A DNA stretch of 64,000 nt from Sporolactobacillus nakayamae (GTDB taxonomy: Bacteria > Bacillota > Bacilli > Bacillales > Sporolactobacillaceae): positions 1 through 64,000 of the forward strand of contig NZ_FOOY01000011.1 of assembly GCF_900113325.1 (NCBI RefSeq), read 5' to 3'. The translations under genes and the position numbers were made by a program. Positions 34,208 through 43,278 of this stretch are shown piece after piece. The notes beneath the pieces were generated by a model, which was not told the DNA's origin, ran no database searches, and worked only from the letters and a program-made list of their open reading frames with translations. Every line of letters starts with the position of its first letter. Position 1 is the first letter of the stretch.

Positions 34208-34466
34208 TTAGAAAACTTGGCTTCGCCAAGCCCCTGGCGAAGGCGAAGACTTAGTTGCGCTTACACTCGTTTCCTTGAATCTTTAATTTTTTTTATACTT
34301 TTTTATCAGTGTTAGAAAACTTGGCTTCGCCAAGCCCCTGGCGAAGGCGAAGACTTAGTTGCGACGGCCATGGACGGCCTAGTGTCCGGTGAGCCGCAGG
34401 ACGCGGCGTTTTTTCGGACCGCTTACACTCGTTTCCTTTAAATGTTTTCTTATACTTTCCTACCAG
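34208..34466. repeat. Tandem duplication with a 58-base insertion
   Basis: A 52-base block at 34208-34259 recurs identically at 34312-34363. In the first unit (104 bases) it is followed directly by CTTACACTCGTTTCC. In the second unit (155 bases) 58 bases (34364-34421) intervene, carrying GCCGC-AGGAC-GCGGC followed by six T, a terminator-like hairpin. No coding frame. Confidence 0.8.
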
Positions 34467-34542
34467 TGTGAACTAGAAATGTCTGTTCAAGACAAGGTTG
34501 ATGATTTAAAACGGTATATGGAGCAAAGGAACTTCCGTATGT

Positions 34543-34718
34543 AAGGGAACGTTCGCTAAGTGTAAGGGAACTTTCGCTAAGCACGCATACGTCCTGTATG
34601 CAACGCGAAAGTCATCACATCCTGTGAAAGCACGTCCTGTATGCAACGCGAAAGTCATCACATCCTGTGAAAGCACGTCCTGCATGCAATGCGAAAGTCA
34701 CCGCATCCTGCGGAAGTA
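34543..34718. repeat. Short direct repeats and a three-unit 43-base tandem array
   Basis: Two 21-base copies of GTAAGGGAACNTTCGCTAA-type sequence (from 34543) precede three 43-base units starting at 34590, 34633 and 34676. Each unit contains a small hairpin: TCACA-TCC-TGTGA in the first two, CCGCA-TCC-TGCGG in the third. Both arms have changed together. Confidence 0.78.
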
Positions 34719-34750
34719 AGGACCACCCGTTGTTTTTGCAAGAAACTAGT

Positions 34751-35845
34751 TCACAAACACTTCTTCGGTACCCAGCCGACCGCTCCGTCTTTTTTGACGA
34801 GTGTGTAGCCCGCGCATGTATCATTGATGACGGCAACCTGATCGTTCTTCGCAACTGTCAAACCACTCGCGCTGACATCGTTGTCTGCGAAAAGCGCGCC
34901 CAGCTTTTTCACCAAATAGTCATTTTTAAGCCATTGCTTGAGCCCCAAATTCACATTTTCACAGAGGCTGAAGTATTTTCCGGCCTCAAGCAGCTTAACT
35001 TCATAGTTGGGATAATTCAGCGTGCCGATGAAATCCGCTGGAGCGGTATACGCTTTTCTAATCGTTGCGAATTGGTGAAAATGATCTGCATAGGTGTAGG
35101 AAAACTGATCGCCCCGCGGATCGCGTTCAATGATCAGCGCGTTCAACTGTCCGTCGAAGCGTACCTGATTCCCGCCGTCGATGCAGATTATTCGTTTAGC
35201 GGGATCAATGATCGGGTTATGGCAGGTGAGCGTTTCCGCACGATAATTGACAACCGGCCAGTGTCCGACGACAACGGTCTTTGCGCAGTGGTGCTCGCGG
35301 GTATAAAAATGAGGGAGCTCAGTGGCTGAGCGGTGGCTGGTTTCGCGCCAATTCTTACTATCGTCGATACCTGCGTGAATAAAGAGATAACGATCCGCTT
35401 CCAGAGCGGTCGGCAGAGAAAAGAGCCAGTCTATTTCAGCGCCACAATGAGCTCTATAGAAATTGCTGAGCGCGAAAACCGAGTCAAAATCGGCATAGGT
35501 GTGTCCGTGCTCCTGCAGCCACTCATTCATGATCGAATGTGGATTGCGCTCCAAATGATCAAAGAATGTCGGATCATGATCGAAAGCATGATGAATCAAC
35601 CGATCACAGTTGCCTTCCGTTATATAGGCGTTGCCGTTTTCCTTTGTCAGTTTTCTCGCAAAGCGGATCACGCCTAAACTGTCCGGTCCTCGCTCGCATA
35701 AATCGCCATTGATGATGAGCGTATCGTCTGTTGTATAGTGAACTTTTTTAAGCAGCGTCTGAAAAAGCTGCAGATCGCCGTGGATGTCGGATATAACGAT
35801 CACTCGTCCAGTTTCCGGGAGCGTGATGTTCTGAATGTGAAGCAT
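34751..35845 (-). CDS. PPP-type metallophosphoesterase with C-terminal SH3-like domain
   Basis: A 364-residue protein. The metal-binding motifs of PPP phosphatases appear in order: D-I-H-G-D, N-G-D-L-C-E-R-G, G-N-C-D-R, H-A-G-I-D and G-H-W-P-V. The last ~55 residues (L-T-V-A-K-N-D-Q-V-A-V-I...G-W-V-P-K) resemble a bacterial SH3 domain, unusual for a protein without a signal peptide. ATG 35845 is chosen because AGAAGGAG lies before it. It may act on phosphoproteins or dinucleotide polyphosphates; substrate unknown. Monocistronic on the minus strand. Confidence 0.82.
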   Translation of the reverse strand: MLHIQNITLPETGRVIVISDIHGDLQLFQTLLKKVHYTTDDTLIINGDLCERGPDSLGVIRFARKLTKENGNAYITEGNCDRLIHHAFDHDPTFFDHLERNPHSIMNEWLQEHGHTYADFDSVFALSNFYRAHCGAEIDWLFSLPTALEADRYLFIHAGIDDSKNWRETSHRSATELPHFYTREHHCAKTVVVGHWPVVNYRAETLTCHNPIIDPAKRIICIDGGNQVRFDGQLNALIIERDPRGDQFSYTYADHFHQFATIRKAYTAPADFIGTLNYPNYEVKLLEAGKYFSLCENVNLGLKQWLKNDYLVKKLGALFADNDVSASGLTVAKNDQVAVINDTCAGYTLVKKDGAVGWVPKKCL

Positions 35846-36010
35846 GGAAATTCTCCTTCTGCAAAAAAAGCCAAGATGAAAATTCTTCCTCAATAGCTCT
35901 CATTATAGCTTAATTGACGAGTGGAGGTATGTAGAAACACCTGCAAAAAAATACCTGCCGTATTCCGTGTCGGCAGGACTAAGGCAGGCTGTTCTGGATT
36001 CGTGATGTTG

Positions 36011-36454
36011 TTAAGCTAGATTGGTTGTCATGAACCCAAATCGGACGGCGTGTTTGATCTCATCTGAAAATGCTCGTAATAAAATGTTTCGAACAGTCGG
36101 ATCCGAATGCGTTAAATAGAGATTCCGGTACGTCTCATAATCTTCCAGTTCATCACGATAAGCGATTCGCAAACCTTCTGAGAAAGATCGAAACTGAACC
36201 GGTGTGATTTGAAAGACAGGCTGGTTGCCGGTCAACTGGGCATAGAGCCAACTGAATAATTGAAAATGATCGTGCTCATCTTGACGAATACTAAGGATAT
36301 CTGCTTTCATTTCTGCGTTTGGCGCTGCTTCAGCCAAACGTCCATAAAAATCGACAGCCGTTGCCTCACCCTTCACGGCATCAAGAACGGCAGACGCAAA
36401 TGAAGAACCGTCACCTTGGCTGATCTGCCGATATTGCTGATCATCGTAATACAA
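36011..36454 (-). CDS. Ferritin-like protein, YhjR-like
   Basis: A 147-residue helical protein with spaced metal-ligand patterns G-E-A-T-A, R-Q-D-E-H-D-H-F, D-E-L-E-D-Y-E and S-D-E-I-K-H-A, as in rubrerythrin/ferritin-like folds. B. subtilis YhjR, a spore-associated protein, is of this kind and size. If correct it supports a spore-forming host. Iron storage or peroxide defence is possible but unproven. Confidence 0.62.
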   Translation of the reverse strand: MYYDDQQYRQISQGDGSSFASAVLDAVKGEATAVDFYGRLAEAAPNAEMKADILSIRQDEHDHFQLFSWLYAQLTGNQPVFQITPVQFRSFSEGLRIAYRDELEDYETYRNLYLTHSDPTVRNILLRAFSDEIKHAVRFGFMTTNLA

Positions 36455-36544
36455 CCCCAGGTCACCACCTAATGATTGATCTCATCATAGACTATGACGA
36501 TCATTCAAATAGGTGAATACACATACTGAGAACGATCGGCGACC

Positions 36545-37582
36545 TTAACGGTTGCTGATCACGATAATGAGTATAATACCGATTAAAACAATCCAGGCAA
36601 TTGGACGAGCCATATTTACTGTGTAGCCGATCCCGACCCTTTTTTCCACAAAAAGTGATGGATCGGAACGATTGAAATAGAAGAGCCCCCAGATCCACTT
36701 AGCATCGTCATCAAGGATTGTTCCGGATGAGCGCATGTTTCGTACAAAGCGGTTAAATAACACGAACATTGTGACGAGAAAGCCAAGATCAATAAGCGAA
36801 ATGGCGAGATACCACAGCGAGTGGATGGGCGTGATGAAACTAATGACGCTGAGCAGGAAAAGCAGCTCAGTCATCAGACAGAAACCAATCAGCAAGATGC
36901 CCATCATTTTTCGATACTGCGCATAACCCGGAGCAGCATTCGGATTACCTTTTACCGATGCCGGGGCACGCCGGATTAACAGAATAAGGATACCCAGCAG
37001 CACTTCAATAAAGACGGGCGACAATACGCTCCGCCATGATTTAGGTGCCCATTGATCAGGGCCGGCGATTCCAAAGTGCGTCGGAATTGAGTCGGCCATG
37101 TACGGATACCCAAACCATACGACAGCGAGTGTAGCTATGAACAGTGGAATCAAGATGAGAAACCAACGGAGTGACAACACGGTTTCTCGATCACTTTTTC
37201 CAACGTCAACAATGACTTTATCCGTGGTCAGCTTGGCATTCGGTGTCATGGTCTGCTTCAGTATCCGTGTCCGCCTGTTGGCAAGAACGTAAACGAACGA
37301 TTCGATGAGAATGAGTGCAACCATGATGCAATTAAAGACAATTGCCAGCGATCCTTTTGCTAAGAAATAGGGAAGGAAAAAGAGAATGAGCAAAAGGACA
37401 AGTGCGGTGCAGATCGCCTCGTTCAGGTAGCGTCGACGGATCATGGCAGCTTGAGCATGCTGCCAGACGTCATCATCCGCAAAAACGACACCAAACAAAA
37501 CATTTTTACGTGAAAGCCAAGGCTGAGCAACAAATAGTGCAGAGACTAAGAGATAGGTCCCTATCAAAACAAAGATATTCAT
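36545..37582 (-). CDS. DUF1648/DUF5808 membrane protein
   Basis: A 345-residue protein with about seven to eight membrane segments. The central part (P-T-H-F-G-I-A-G-P-D-Q-W) is the DUF1648 signature and the C-terminal D-D-D-A-K-W-I-W-G-L-F-Y-F-N-R fits DUF5808. Function unknown; SdpI-type immunity proteins also carry DUF1648. Its start overlaps the stop of a GntR regulator by four bases, a common pairing, so the regulator probably controls it. Confidence 0.8.
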   Translation of the reverse strand: MNIFVLIGTYLLVSALFVAQPWLSRKNVLFGVVFADDDVWQHAQAAMIRRRYLNEAICTALVLLLILFFLPYFLAKGSLAIVFNCIMVALILIESFVYVLANRRTRILKQTMTPNAKLTTDKVIVDVGKSDRETVLSLRWFLILIPLFIATLAVVWFGYPYMADSIPTHFGIAGPDQWAPKSWRSVLSPVFIEVLLGILILLIRRAPASVKGNPNAAPGYAQYRKMMGILLIGFCLMTELLFLLSVISFITPIHSLWYLAISLIDLGFLVTMFVLFNRFVRNMRSSGTILDDDAKWIWGLFYFNRSDPSLFVEKRVGIGYTVNMARPIAWIVLIGIILIIVISNR

Positions 37583-37968
37583 GACTCATTCCCCTCCAAT
37601 TCGTCATACATGTGATCGATCATTTGATGCAGCACAGCTCGATCAACGCGGCGTGTAACGGCTTCGGAGACGATTGTCTTCAATGGATCACCGCAGTTTT
37701 TCAAGAATTCAGCCGCATTTTTTGCTGCATTTCCGGCTTTAATAAAGGTTCCGCGCCGCCGCTGAATTTCAATAAACCCTTCACTCTGAAGTAATTGGTA
37801 GGCTTTATTGACGGTGTGAAGATTAACCCCAATTTCTGCTCCCAGAGTACGAACAGATGGCAGCGAATCGCCGTCCTTCAAAGTACCGGAAGCAATTCCG
37901 GTGACGATTCCATTACGTATTTGCGTATAAATCGGCTGATCCGATCCGAAATCAATGGAAAGAAGCAC
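37579..37968 (-). CDS. GntR family regulator, YtrA subfamily
   Basis: A 129-residue protein with the GntR winged helix (P-I-Y-T-Q-I-R-N-G-I; L-P-S-V-R-T-L-G; N-L-H-T-V-N-K-A-Y) and a short C-terminal tail with no effector domain, as in YtrA regulators, which usually repress membrane protein or ABC transporter genes next to them. Coupled to the DUF1648 gene. Confidence 0.88.
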   Translation of the reverse strand: MLLSIDFGSDQPIYTQIRNGIVTGIASGTLKDGDSLPSVRTLGAEIGVNLHTVNKAYQLLQSEGFIEIQRRRGTFIKAGNAAKNAAEFLKNCGDPLKTIVSEAVTRRVDRAVLHQMIDHMYDELEGNES

Positions 37969-37996
37969 GTTGCTCTGTCTCCTTTTTTGTTCTATC

Positions 37997-38017
37997 TGTT
38001 ATATACTATATATAACA
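37997..38017. promoter_or_regulatory. Palindromic operator before the GntR gene
   Basis: A perfect dyad with 9-bp arms (TGTTATATA and TATATAACA) around a 3-base centre, 30 bases before the GntR start. It contains TATATA-type -10 sequence, so repressor binding would block the promoter. Confidence 0.7.
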
Positions 38018-38214
38018 CAAGCTAGACGAATCGTCTATGACATTATTAATTATTACTGGAAGCCTGCTTGGGGAAAAATGATTGCTTGATTCAATTGACA
38101 ATTATCCGAAATTTAAAATACTTCTAAAATCGAGAGTGCGGGGATGTAGGAGCAGTTAAAGTGAGACGCATTGAAATGTACAGTAAGTTTCAGCGTGTTT
38201 TGAGTGGATTTTTA

Positions 38215-38272
38215 AGCAAAAAATAAATAAGGCGTTGTTTGTGCTCAGTAAAGAGCTTAACAGGCCTTATTT
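38215..38272 (-). terminator. Terminator of the hxlR-type gene
   Basis: Read on the minus strand, AATAAGGC pairs with the distal GCCTTATT, followed by TATTTTTT. The long loop makes it weaker than others here. Confidence 0.55.
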
Positions 38273-38617
38273 TTCTAAGAGATCCTGATGGGTTTGCTCG
38301 TAGTGATCGCCCCAGCGTTTCATTTCTTGAATAATCGGCTTCAGTGTTTCGCCAAACGCAGTCAGTGAGTATTCCGTTTTTGGTGGGACAACTGGAAAAA
38401 CTTCGCGGTGAATGACGCCGTCTTTTTCCAATTCGCGCAGCTGCAGCGTCAGCATGCGCTGGCTCACACCGGGCATCAGGCGGCGCATCTCGTTAAATCG
38501 CCGCTTTTCCGTTATTAGATGATAAAGAATAACACCTTTCCATTTCCCACCGATGATATCAAGCGTTGTTTCAATAGGGCAATGCTTGCATGCATAGCCT
38601 GTTTTTCGATTGCGCAT
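38267..38617 (-). CDS. HxlR family transcriptional regulator
   Basis: A 116-residue winged-helix protein with C-P-I-E-T-T-L-D-I-I-G-G-K-W-K, R-F-N-E-M-R-R-L-M-P-G-V-S and M-L-T-L-Q-L-R-E-L-E, all typical of HxlR. Two N-terminal cysteines (C10 and C14) are present; such thiols sense electrophiles in relatives (YodB, HypR). It is divergent from a zinc-type alcohol dehydrogenase gene, a frequent target. Confidence 0.87.
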   Translation of the reverse strand: MRNRKTGYACKHCPIETTLDIIGGKWKGVILYHLITEKRRFNEMRRLMPGVSQRMLTLQLRELEKDGVIHREVFPVVPPKTEYSLTAFGETLKPIIQEMKRWGDHYEQTHQDLLEK

Positions 38618-38735
38618 GGATAATCCTCCTCAGTTACATTCTTGTTTCTACGTTACGCCATTGTGCGTTCTAGTCGCGTTGCTTTAGTGTCATTATACTA
38701 TTAAGTGTAATCAATCCCACAACGGAGGCATTAAG

Positions 38736-39755
38736 ATGAAAGCATTTGGCACACATGAAGTAACAGATAGTTCAAATTCAGACAGTATTGTTTCCATAGA
38801 AATCCCCAATCAAGAACCGACGGGGCATGATCTTCTTGTTCAGGTAAAGGCTGTATCCGTTAATCCGGTCGACACGAAAGTGCGAAACGCGCGGAACGGA
38901 CGAACGAACGGCGCGCGTATTGTCGGCTACGATGCGAGCGGTATCGTTATAGCGGTAGGAGAAAAGGTGACGCTTTTCAAACCGGGTGATGAAGTCTATT
39001 ATGCGGGCGATATTACGCGAAAAGGAACGAATGCCGAGCAGCATCTTGTTGATGAGCGGATTGTTGCTGTGAAACCGAAAACCTTGGATTATCTAACTGC
39101 AGCCGGGATGCCTTTGACCAGTATTACTGCCTATGAAGCATTATTTGATCGGTTGCCATTCAGTGCGGAAAATCATGAAGAAAACGTTGGCAGGCGGCTA
39201 TTAATCATCAATGGTGCAGGAGGCGTCGGATCGATTGCGATTCAGTTGGCCAAATGGGCGGGACTTCACGTCACAGCAACCGCCTCGCGCCCGGAAACAG
39301 TTCAATGGGTGAAAAATCTCGGTGCGGATGAAGTTATTAATCATCGAAAGCCATTCAAAGAAGAGTTCGAAAAACTTCCATTTGATACGGTTGATGCCAT
39401 ATTGTGTCTGAACAATACGAAGGAACACTGGCAGAACATGTATGACGTGATCAAGCCCCAAGGTCGCATCTGCTCGATTGTGGAAATTGGAGAGGGCATC
39501 AATCTCGATTTGATTAAGTCTAAAAGTATTACGTTCAGCTGGGAGTCCATGTTCACGCGGTCGATGTTTGAAGCCGAGGACATGATTGAGCAGCATAATC
39601 TCCTGACAAAGGTTGCAGAGTTATTGGACAGCGGTGTCATTAAACAAACGGTAACGAAAAAATTGACGCCGCTAAATGCAGAAAATCTCCGAGAAGCACA
39701 CAGGCTCGTTGAAAGCGGGCGAATGATCGGCAAAGTGGTTATCGGGGAAAATTAA
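38736..39755 (+). CDS. Zinc-type alcohol dehydrogenase / quinone oxidoreductase family protein
   Basis: A 339-residue MDR protein with an N-terminal GroES-like fold (V-N-P-V-D-T-K-V-R; G-Y-D-A-S-G) and a Rossmann domain (I-N-G-A-G-G-V-G-S-I-A). It most resembles the NADPH-dependent zinc-binding ADH family that reduces quinones or enals. Divergence from an HxlR regulator suggests induction by electrophiles. Start follows CGGAGG. Confidence 0.87.
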   Translation: MKAFGTHEVTDSSNSDSIVSIEIPNQEPTGHDLLVQVKAVSVNPVDTKVRNARNGRTNGARIVGYDASGIVIAVGEKVTLFKPGDEVYYAGDITRKGTNAEQHLVDERIVAVKPKTLDYLTAAGMPLTSITAYEALFDRLPFSAENHEENVGRRLLIINGAGGVGSIAIQLAKWAGLHVTATASRPETVQWVKNLGADEVINHRKPFKEEFEKLPFDTVDAILCLNNTKEHWQNMYDVIKPQGRICSIVEIGEGINLDLIKSKSITFSWESMFTRSMFEAEDMIEQHNLLTKVAELLDSGVIKQTVTKKLTPLNAENLREAHRLVESGRMIGKVVIGEN

Positions 39756-39767
39756 TACGATGAATGA

Positions 39768-39801
39768 GCTGTCCTCAGAAAAGCTGGGGGCAGTTTTTTG
39801 A
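39768..39801 (+). terminator. Terminator of the ADH gene
   Basis: CTGTCCTCAG pairs with CTGGGGGCAG (imperfect), followed by TTTTTTG. Confidence 0.75.
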
Positions 39802-39843
39802 TAGGTGCGCCTTATTTGTTTTGTCATACAGGAGAGTAAAATA

Positions 39844-39927
39844 ATGGATATTCGTGGTATGATTGGCTTAAAGCTTCACGAATCCCGCTCATTTCTTAAC
39901 CAAAATTTAAACCAGATCATCCATTAA
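39844..39927 (+). CDS. Possible 27-residue peptide
   Basis: An ATG eight bases after AGGAGAG opens a 27-codon frame (M-D-I-R-G-M-I-G-L-K...). It could be a small peptide or the broken start of a lost gene. Nothing else is visible in the rest of this 349-base gap before the RND gene. Confidence 0.25.
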   Translation: MDIRGMIGLKLHESRSFLNQNLNQIIH

Positions 39928-40104
39928 ATTCACCTTCTTAATTTAGTATAGAGAAAGTAAATCTTTTCCGCGAATTTTATTTTTTCCCATGCCCACTACA
40001 TCTTAAGTCTTACAGCAAACTACCATTCAAGTCCGTATCAGGACGCATGCCTCAACTGTAAAATTAAAGAAAATAATACAGCAATTATCTTGAGGAGGAA
40101 ATTT

Positions 40105-43100
40105 ATGGGTTCGATAATCAAATTTTCATTAAGAAATGTGGCAGTGATTATCATCGCGATGATCTTAATCGTTATCGGCGGATTGTATTCGGTTAAGACG
40201 ATGAAAATGGAGTCGATGCCGAATGTTGATATTCCCTATTTGGTCGTTCAGATTCCTTATCCCGGTGCCACACCGGAACAATCGTTAAACGATATCGGCA
40301 AGCCGCTTGAGCGTTCACTTTCAGGGATCGATCAAGTCAAGAACGTCTATATCGAGAGCTACAGTAATGTGGCAGTTGCTGTCTTGGAATTCGATATGGA
40401 TAAGAAAATGGACGAGGCGAAGAAAGATGTGACGTCTGCGATCGACTCAACGGATCTTCCCGATGATGCGGGAAAACCGGTGCTTCAGGAGCAAGGACCG
40501 TCGGCCGCGCCGGTATTCAGCTTCGCACTCTCATCGAAAGATGCAGATCAGTCGGATTTGACCCAATTTATTGATGAGCAAATCAAGCCTGCTTTTTCAA
40601 AAATTGATGGAGCGGGGACGGTAGATGTTTACGGTGAGACGGACAAGCAGATCCATATTGAGCTGAATACGAAGAAAATGAAGCAGTATGGCATCACCTA
40701 TGATGCGGTGAAGCAGGCAGTTCAAGCAAATAATTTTTCATTTCCGGCCGGTCAGGTTTCCATAAATGATCAGACGCTCAATGTTCAGAGCGACGCGACG
40801 CTGCAATCTCTGAAGGATATCCGTTCCATTGTGCTGCTTTCGAGCGGGCCAAATGGTGTCCAGAAGATGAAACTCTCGGATTTGGCAAAAGTATCGTATG
40901 GAGAAAAGTCGGAAACGGTCTATACGCGGTTAAACCAGAAACCGGCTGTGCTTGTCGAACTTAAAGCGCAGTCCGGAGCCAACGCGGTGGAGGTTGTGAA
41001 ACAAGCAAAGCAAAAACTATCGAATGTATCACTGCCTCAAGGTTACACGTTGACAAACCTCTATGACAGTTCAAAAGATGTGCAGGATTCAGTGTTCAGC
41101 ATGCTTCGCGAGGTATTGCTGGGCACATTATTCGCCGTGATCGTCACGTTTGTTTTTTTACGAAATATTCGTGCAACCATCGTTGCGGTGCTCTCGATTC
41201 CGCTCTCGATTCTCGCGTCGATGATTGTTATGAATTACATCGACTACAGCATGAATATGATGACACTCGCGGGTATCGCTGTCGCGGTCGGGCGCGTGAT
41301 TGATGATTCGATCGTTATTATCGAGAATATTTACCGGCGCACATTAAAAAGTAAGCAGCGCGATGAGAGCCTTGTGCTGAATGCGGCAAAAGAGGTCGGC
41401 GGCGCCGTTCTCGCATCAACGCTGACGACAATTGCGGTTTTTGGCCCGCTTTCTTTTGTGCCCGGAATTGTGGGCAAATTCTTTGCGCCATTCGGAATTA
41501 CCGTTATCGTCGCTCTGGCATTTTCATTCATCGTGTCGGTGACGGTTGTGCCGCTGCTGGCAAAGTTCTTCTTGCTGAATATGAAATTCAAAGAACCGAA
41601 GATCAGCATTTTTCACAAGGCATATCGATCAGCCCTGAATTGGTCGTTAACCCATAAAATCATTACCATTGTGCTTGCGGCACTTGTATTGGCAGGATCA
41701 GTTGAGCTCGTTCCAACCATTCCAAAGAACTTTTTACCTGAAGAAAAAGCGACATCCTACACATTAAGTGCTGAGCTTCCAATTGGGACATCGCTCGCGG
41801 AATCTAATAAAACGGCCGAGCAGCTCGAGAATATTTTGAAAAAAGAAGAACATGTGACGTACATTCAAACCTATGTCTCCGGTGACCGTGTCAACATGAC
41901 CGTAGATTTATCAGATGATGTGACGGTGAAACAGAGCAAGACGTTTGAGAAGGAAACGCGAAAAGCTGTGGAGGTATTAGACAACAGTGTGAATGTGACC
42001 TTGTCGCCGATCGGCATGACTGGCGACACCGGATTCGCGCTCATTGTCGAAGGTGGAAACAAAGCGCAGCTCGCAAAGGCGAGCGATCAAATCGTCAAGA
42101 AGCTAGAAGACGTAAAAGGGCTGACCAATGTGAAGACGAATCTTGCCGGGGTCGAGCCTCAGATCAAATTGACGATTGATAAAAATAAGGCGGCAAATAA
42201 AGGCTTGAATCCGATCATGGTTGCCGCTTATGTACGCAGTGTGCTGTCCGGCGACAGTGCCGGAAACGCTCAGGTGGACGGCAAGACGGCAACGATTAAT
42301 TTGTCGCTGGCGCATGATCCATTGAAATCGATTAAGGATATTTCCAATTTGCAGATGACGAACACGTTAGGGCAGCAGGTTAAGATTTCCGATGTGGCGA
42401 CTTTAAAACGGCAGCCGGGACCATCTGGATTGTACCGCTTGAACGGTCAGGAATATGTCCAGATCAGCGGTCGGTTCACGACAGACAATATATCGGATGT
42501 CCAGGCGACGATTGACAGCCGAATCAAATCATTGGATCTTCCGAAGTCGGTGAAGACTCGATCAGAAGGTTCATCTCAAGCGATGAATGAAGGATTCAGC
42601 AACATGATGATTGCAATGGGCATCGCTGTTGTGCTTGTGTTCATGGTGATGTTGCTGACATTCGGCAATTTGCTCGCTCCAGTTGCCATTCTTTCATCAC
42701 TGCCTTTTATCTTCACAGGTGGGCTATTCGGTCTCTTTATCAGTAAAAAAGCGCTCGGAATGCCGGCTCTGGTTGGGTTCCTGATGCTGATTGGTATAGT
42801 GGTCACCAACGCGATCGTGCTGATGGATCGCGTGATGCAGAATCGGAAGAAGGGCATGCAGATCAATGACGCCCTGATTGAGGCGGGCATGACACGCGTT
42901 CGGCCAATTCTGATGACCGCACTTGCGACAATCGGCGCGCTTCTGCCGCTTGCCATCTCAACAGAAGGCGGCCTCATCTCAAATGCACTCGCAATTGTCG
43001 TCATTGCCGGGCTGATCACGTCTACTCTTCTGACACTGATCATTGTGCCGACCGTGTATGATCTGCTTGTTTCTATTAAAGAGCGAATTTTTGGAGGTAA

Positions 43101-43134
43101 ACGTAAACTCGATCAAAATGAAGAGACTGATTAA
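40105..43134 (+). CDS. RND family efflux pump (HAE1 type), SwrC/YerP-like
   Basis: A 1009-residue RND transporter: N-terminal membrane segment, two large extracytoplasmic loops and two groups of membrane helices, the first with V-G-R-V-I-D-D-S-I-V-I-I-E-N-I carrying the proton-relay aspartates. No adaptor or outer channel gene is adjacent, as expected in a Gram-positive cell. B. subtilis SwrC exports surfactin and confers resistance to antibiotics. ATG 40105 follows GAGGAGG. Downstream terminator ends a single-gene unit. Confidence 0.92.
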   Translation: MGSIIKFSLRNVAVIIIAMILIVIGGLYSVKTMKMESMPNVDIPYLVVQIPYPGATPEQSLNDIGKPLERSLSGIDQVKNVYIESYSNVAVAVLEFDMDKKMDEAKKDVTSAIDSTDLPDDAGKPVLQEQGPSAAPVFSFALSSKDADQSDLTQFIDEQIKPAFSKIDGAGTVDVYGETDKQIHIELNTKKMKQYGITYDAVKQAVQANNFSFPAGQVSINDQTLNVQSDATLQSLKDIRSIVLLSSGPNGVQKMKLSDLAKVSYGEKSETVYTRLNQKPAVLVELKAQSGANAVEVVKQAKQKLSNVSLPQGYTLTNLYDSSKDVQDSVFSMLREVLLGTLFAVIVTFVFLRNIRATIVAVLSIPLSILASMIVMNYIDYSMNMMTLAGIAVAVGRVIDDSIVIIENIYRRTLKSKQRDESLVLNAAKEVGGAVLASTLTTIAVFGPLSFVPGIVGKFFAPFGITVIVALAFSFIVSVTVVPLLAKFFLLNMKFKEPKISIFHKAYRSALNWSLTHKIITIVLAALVLAGSVELVPTIPKNFLPEEKATSYTLSAELPIGTSLAESNKTAEQLENILKKEEHVTYIQTYVSGDRVNMTVDLSDDVTVKQSKTFEKETRKAVEVLDNSVNVTLSPIGMTGDTGFALIVEGGNKAQLAKASDQIVKKLEDVKGLTNVKTNLAGVEPQIKLTIDKNKAANKGLNPIMVAAYVRSVLSGDSAGNAQVDGKTATINLSLAHDPLKSIKDISNLQMTNTLGQQVKISDVATLKRQPGPSGLYRLNGQEYVQISGRFTTDNISDVQATIDSRIKSLDLPKSVKTRSEGSSQAMNEGFSNMMIAMGIAVVLVFMVMLLTFGNLLAPVAILSSLPFIFTGGLFGLFISKKALGMPALVGFLMLIGIVVTNAIVLMDRVMQNRKKGMQINDALIEAGMTRVRPILMTALATIGALLPLAISTEGGLISNALAIVVIAGLITSTLLTLIIVPTVYDLLVSIKERIFGGKRKLDQNEETD

Positions 43135-43147
43135 GTTCCAGTATAAA

Positions 43148-43183
43148 AATGTCGCGGAGAATCAGCCGCGGCATTTTTTTGTA
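43148..43183 (+). terminator. Terminator of the RND gene
   Basis: AATGTCGCGG pairs with CCGCGGCATT (one G-T pair), followed by a T-run. Confidence 0.85.
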
Positions 43184-43215
43184 CCCATACTGAGCGTGAT
43201 TGACGAGAACAGCCG

Positions 43216-43269
43216 AGGTTGAACCAAAGGAGTTCGAAGTTCAACCTAAGAACAGGAAGGTTGAACCGA
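43216..43269. repeat. GGTTGAAC inverted repeats
   Basis: AGGTTGAAC (43217-) faces GTTCAACCT (~43240-43248), and AGGTTGAACC occurs once more near 43258. It lies between the converging RND and DUF421 genes and may add a terminator-like fold. Confidence 0.5.
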
Positions 43270-43278
43270 ACGAGGCAT

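Noticed and set aside
34667-35329. 220-codon plus-strand frame opposite the phosphatase
   Set aside because: The minus strand encodes a full phosphatase with all motifs; the plus frame starts in tandem repeats and has no family pattern.
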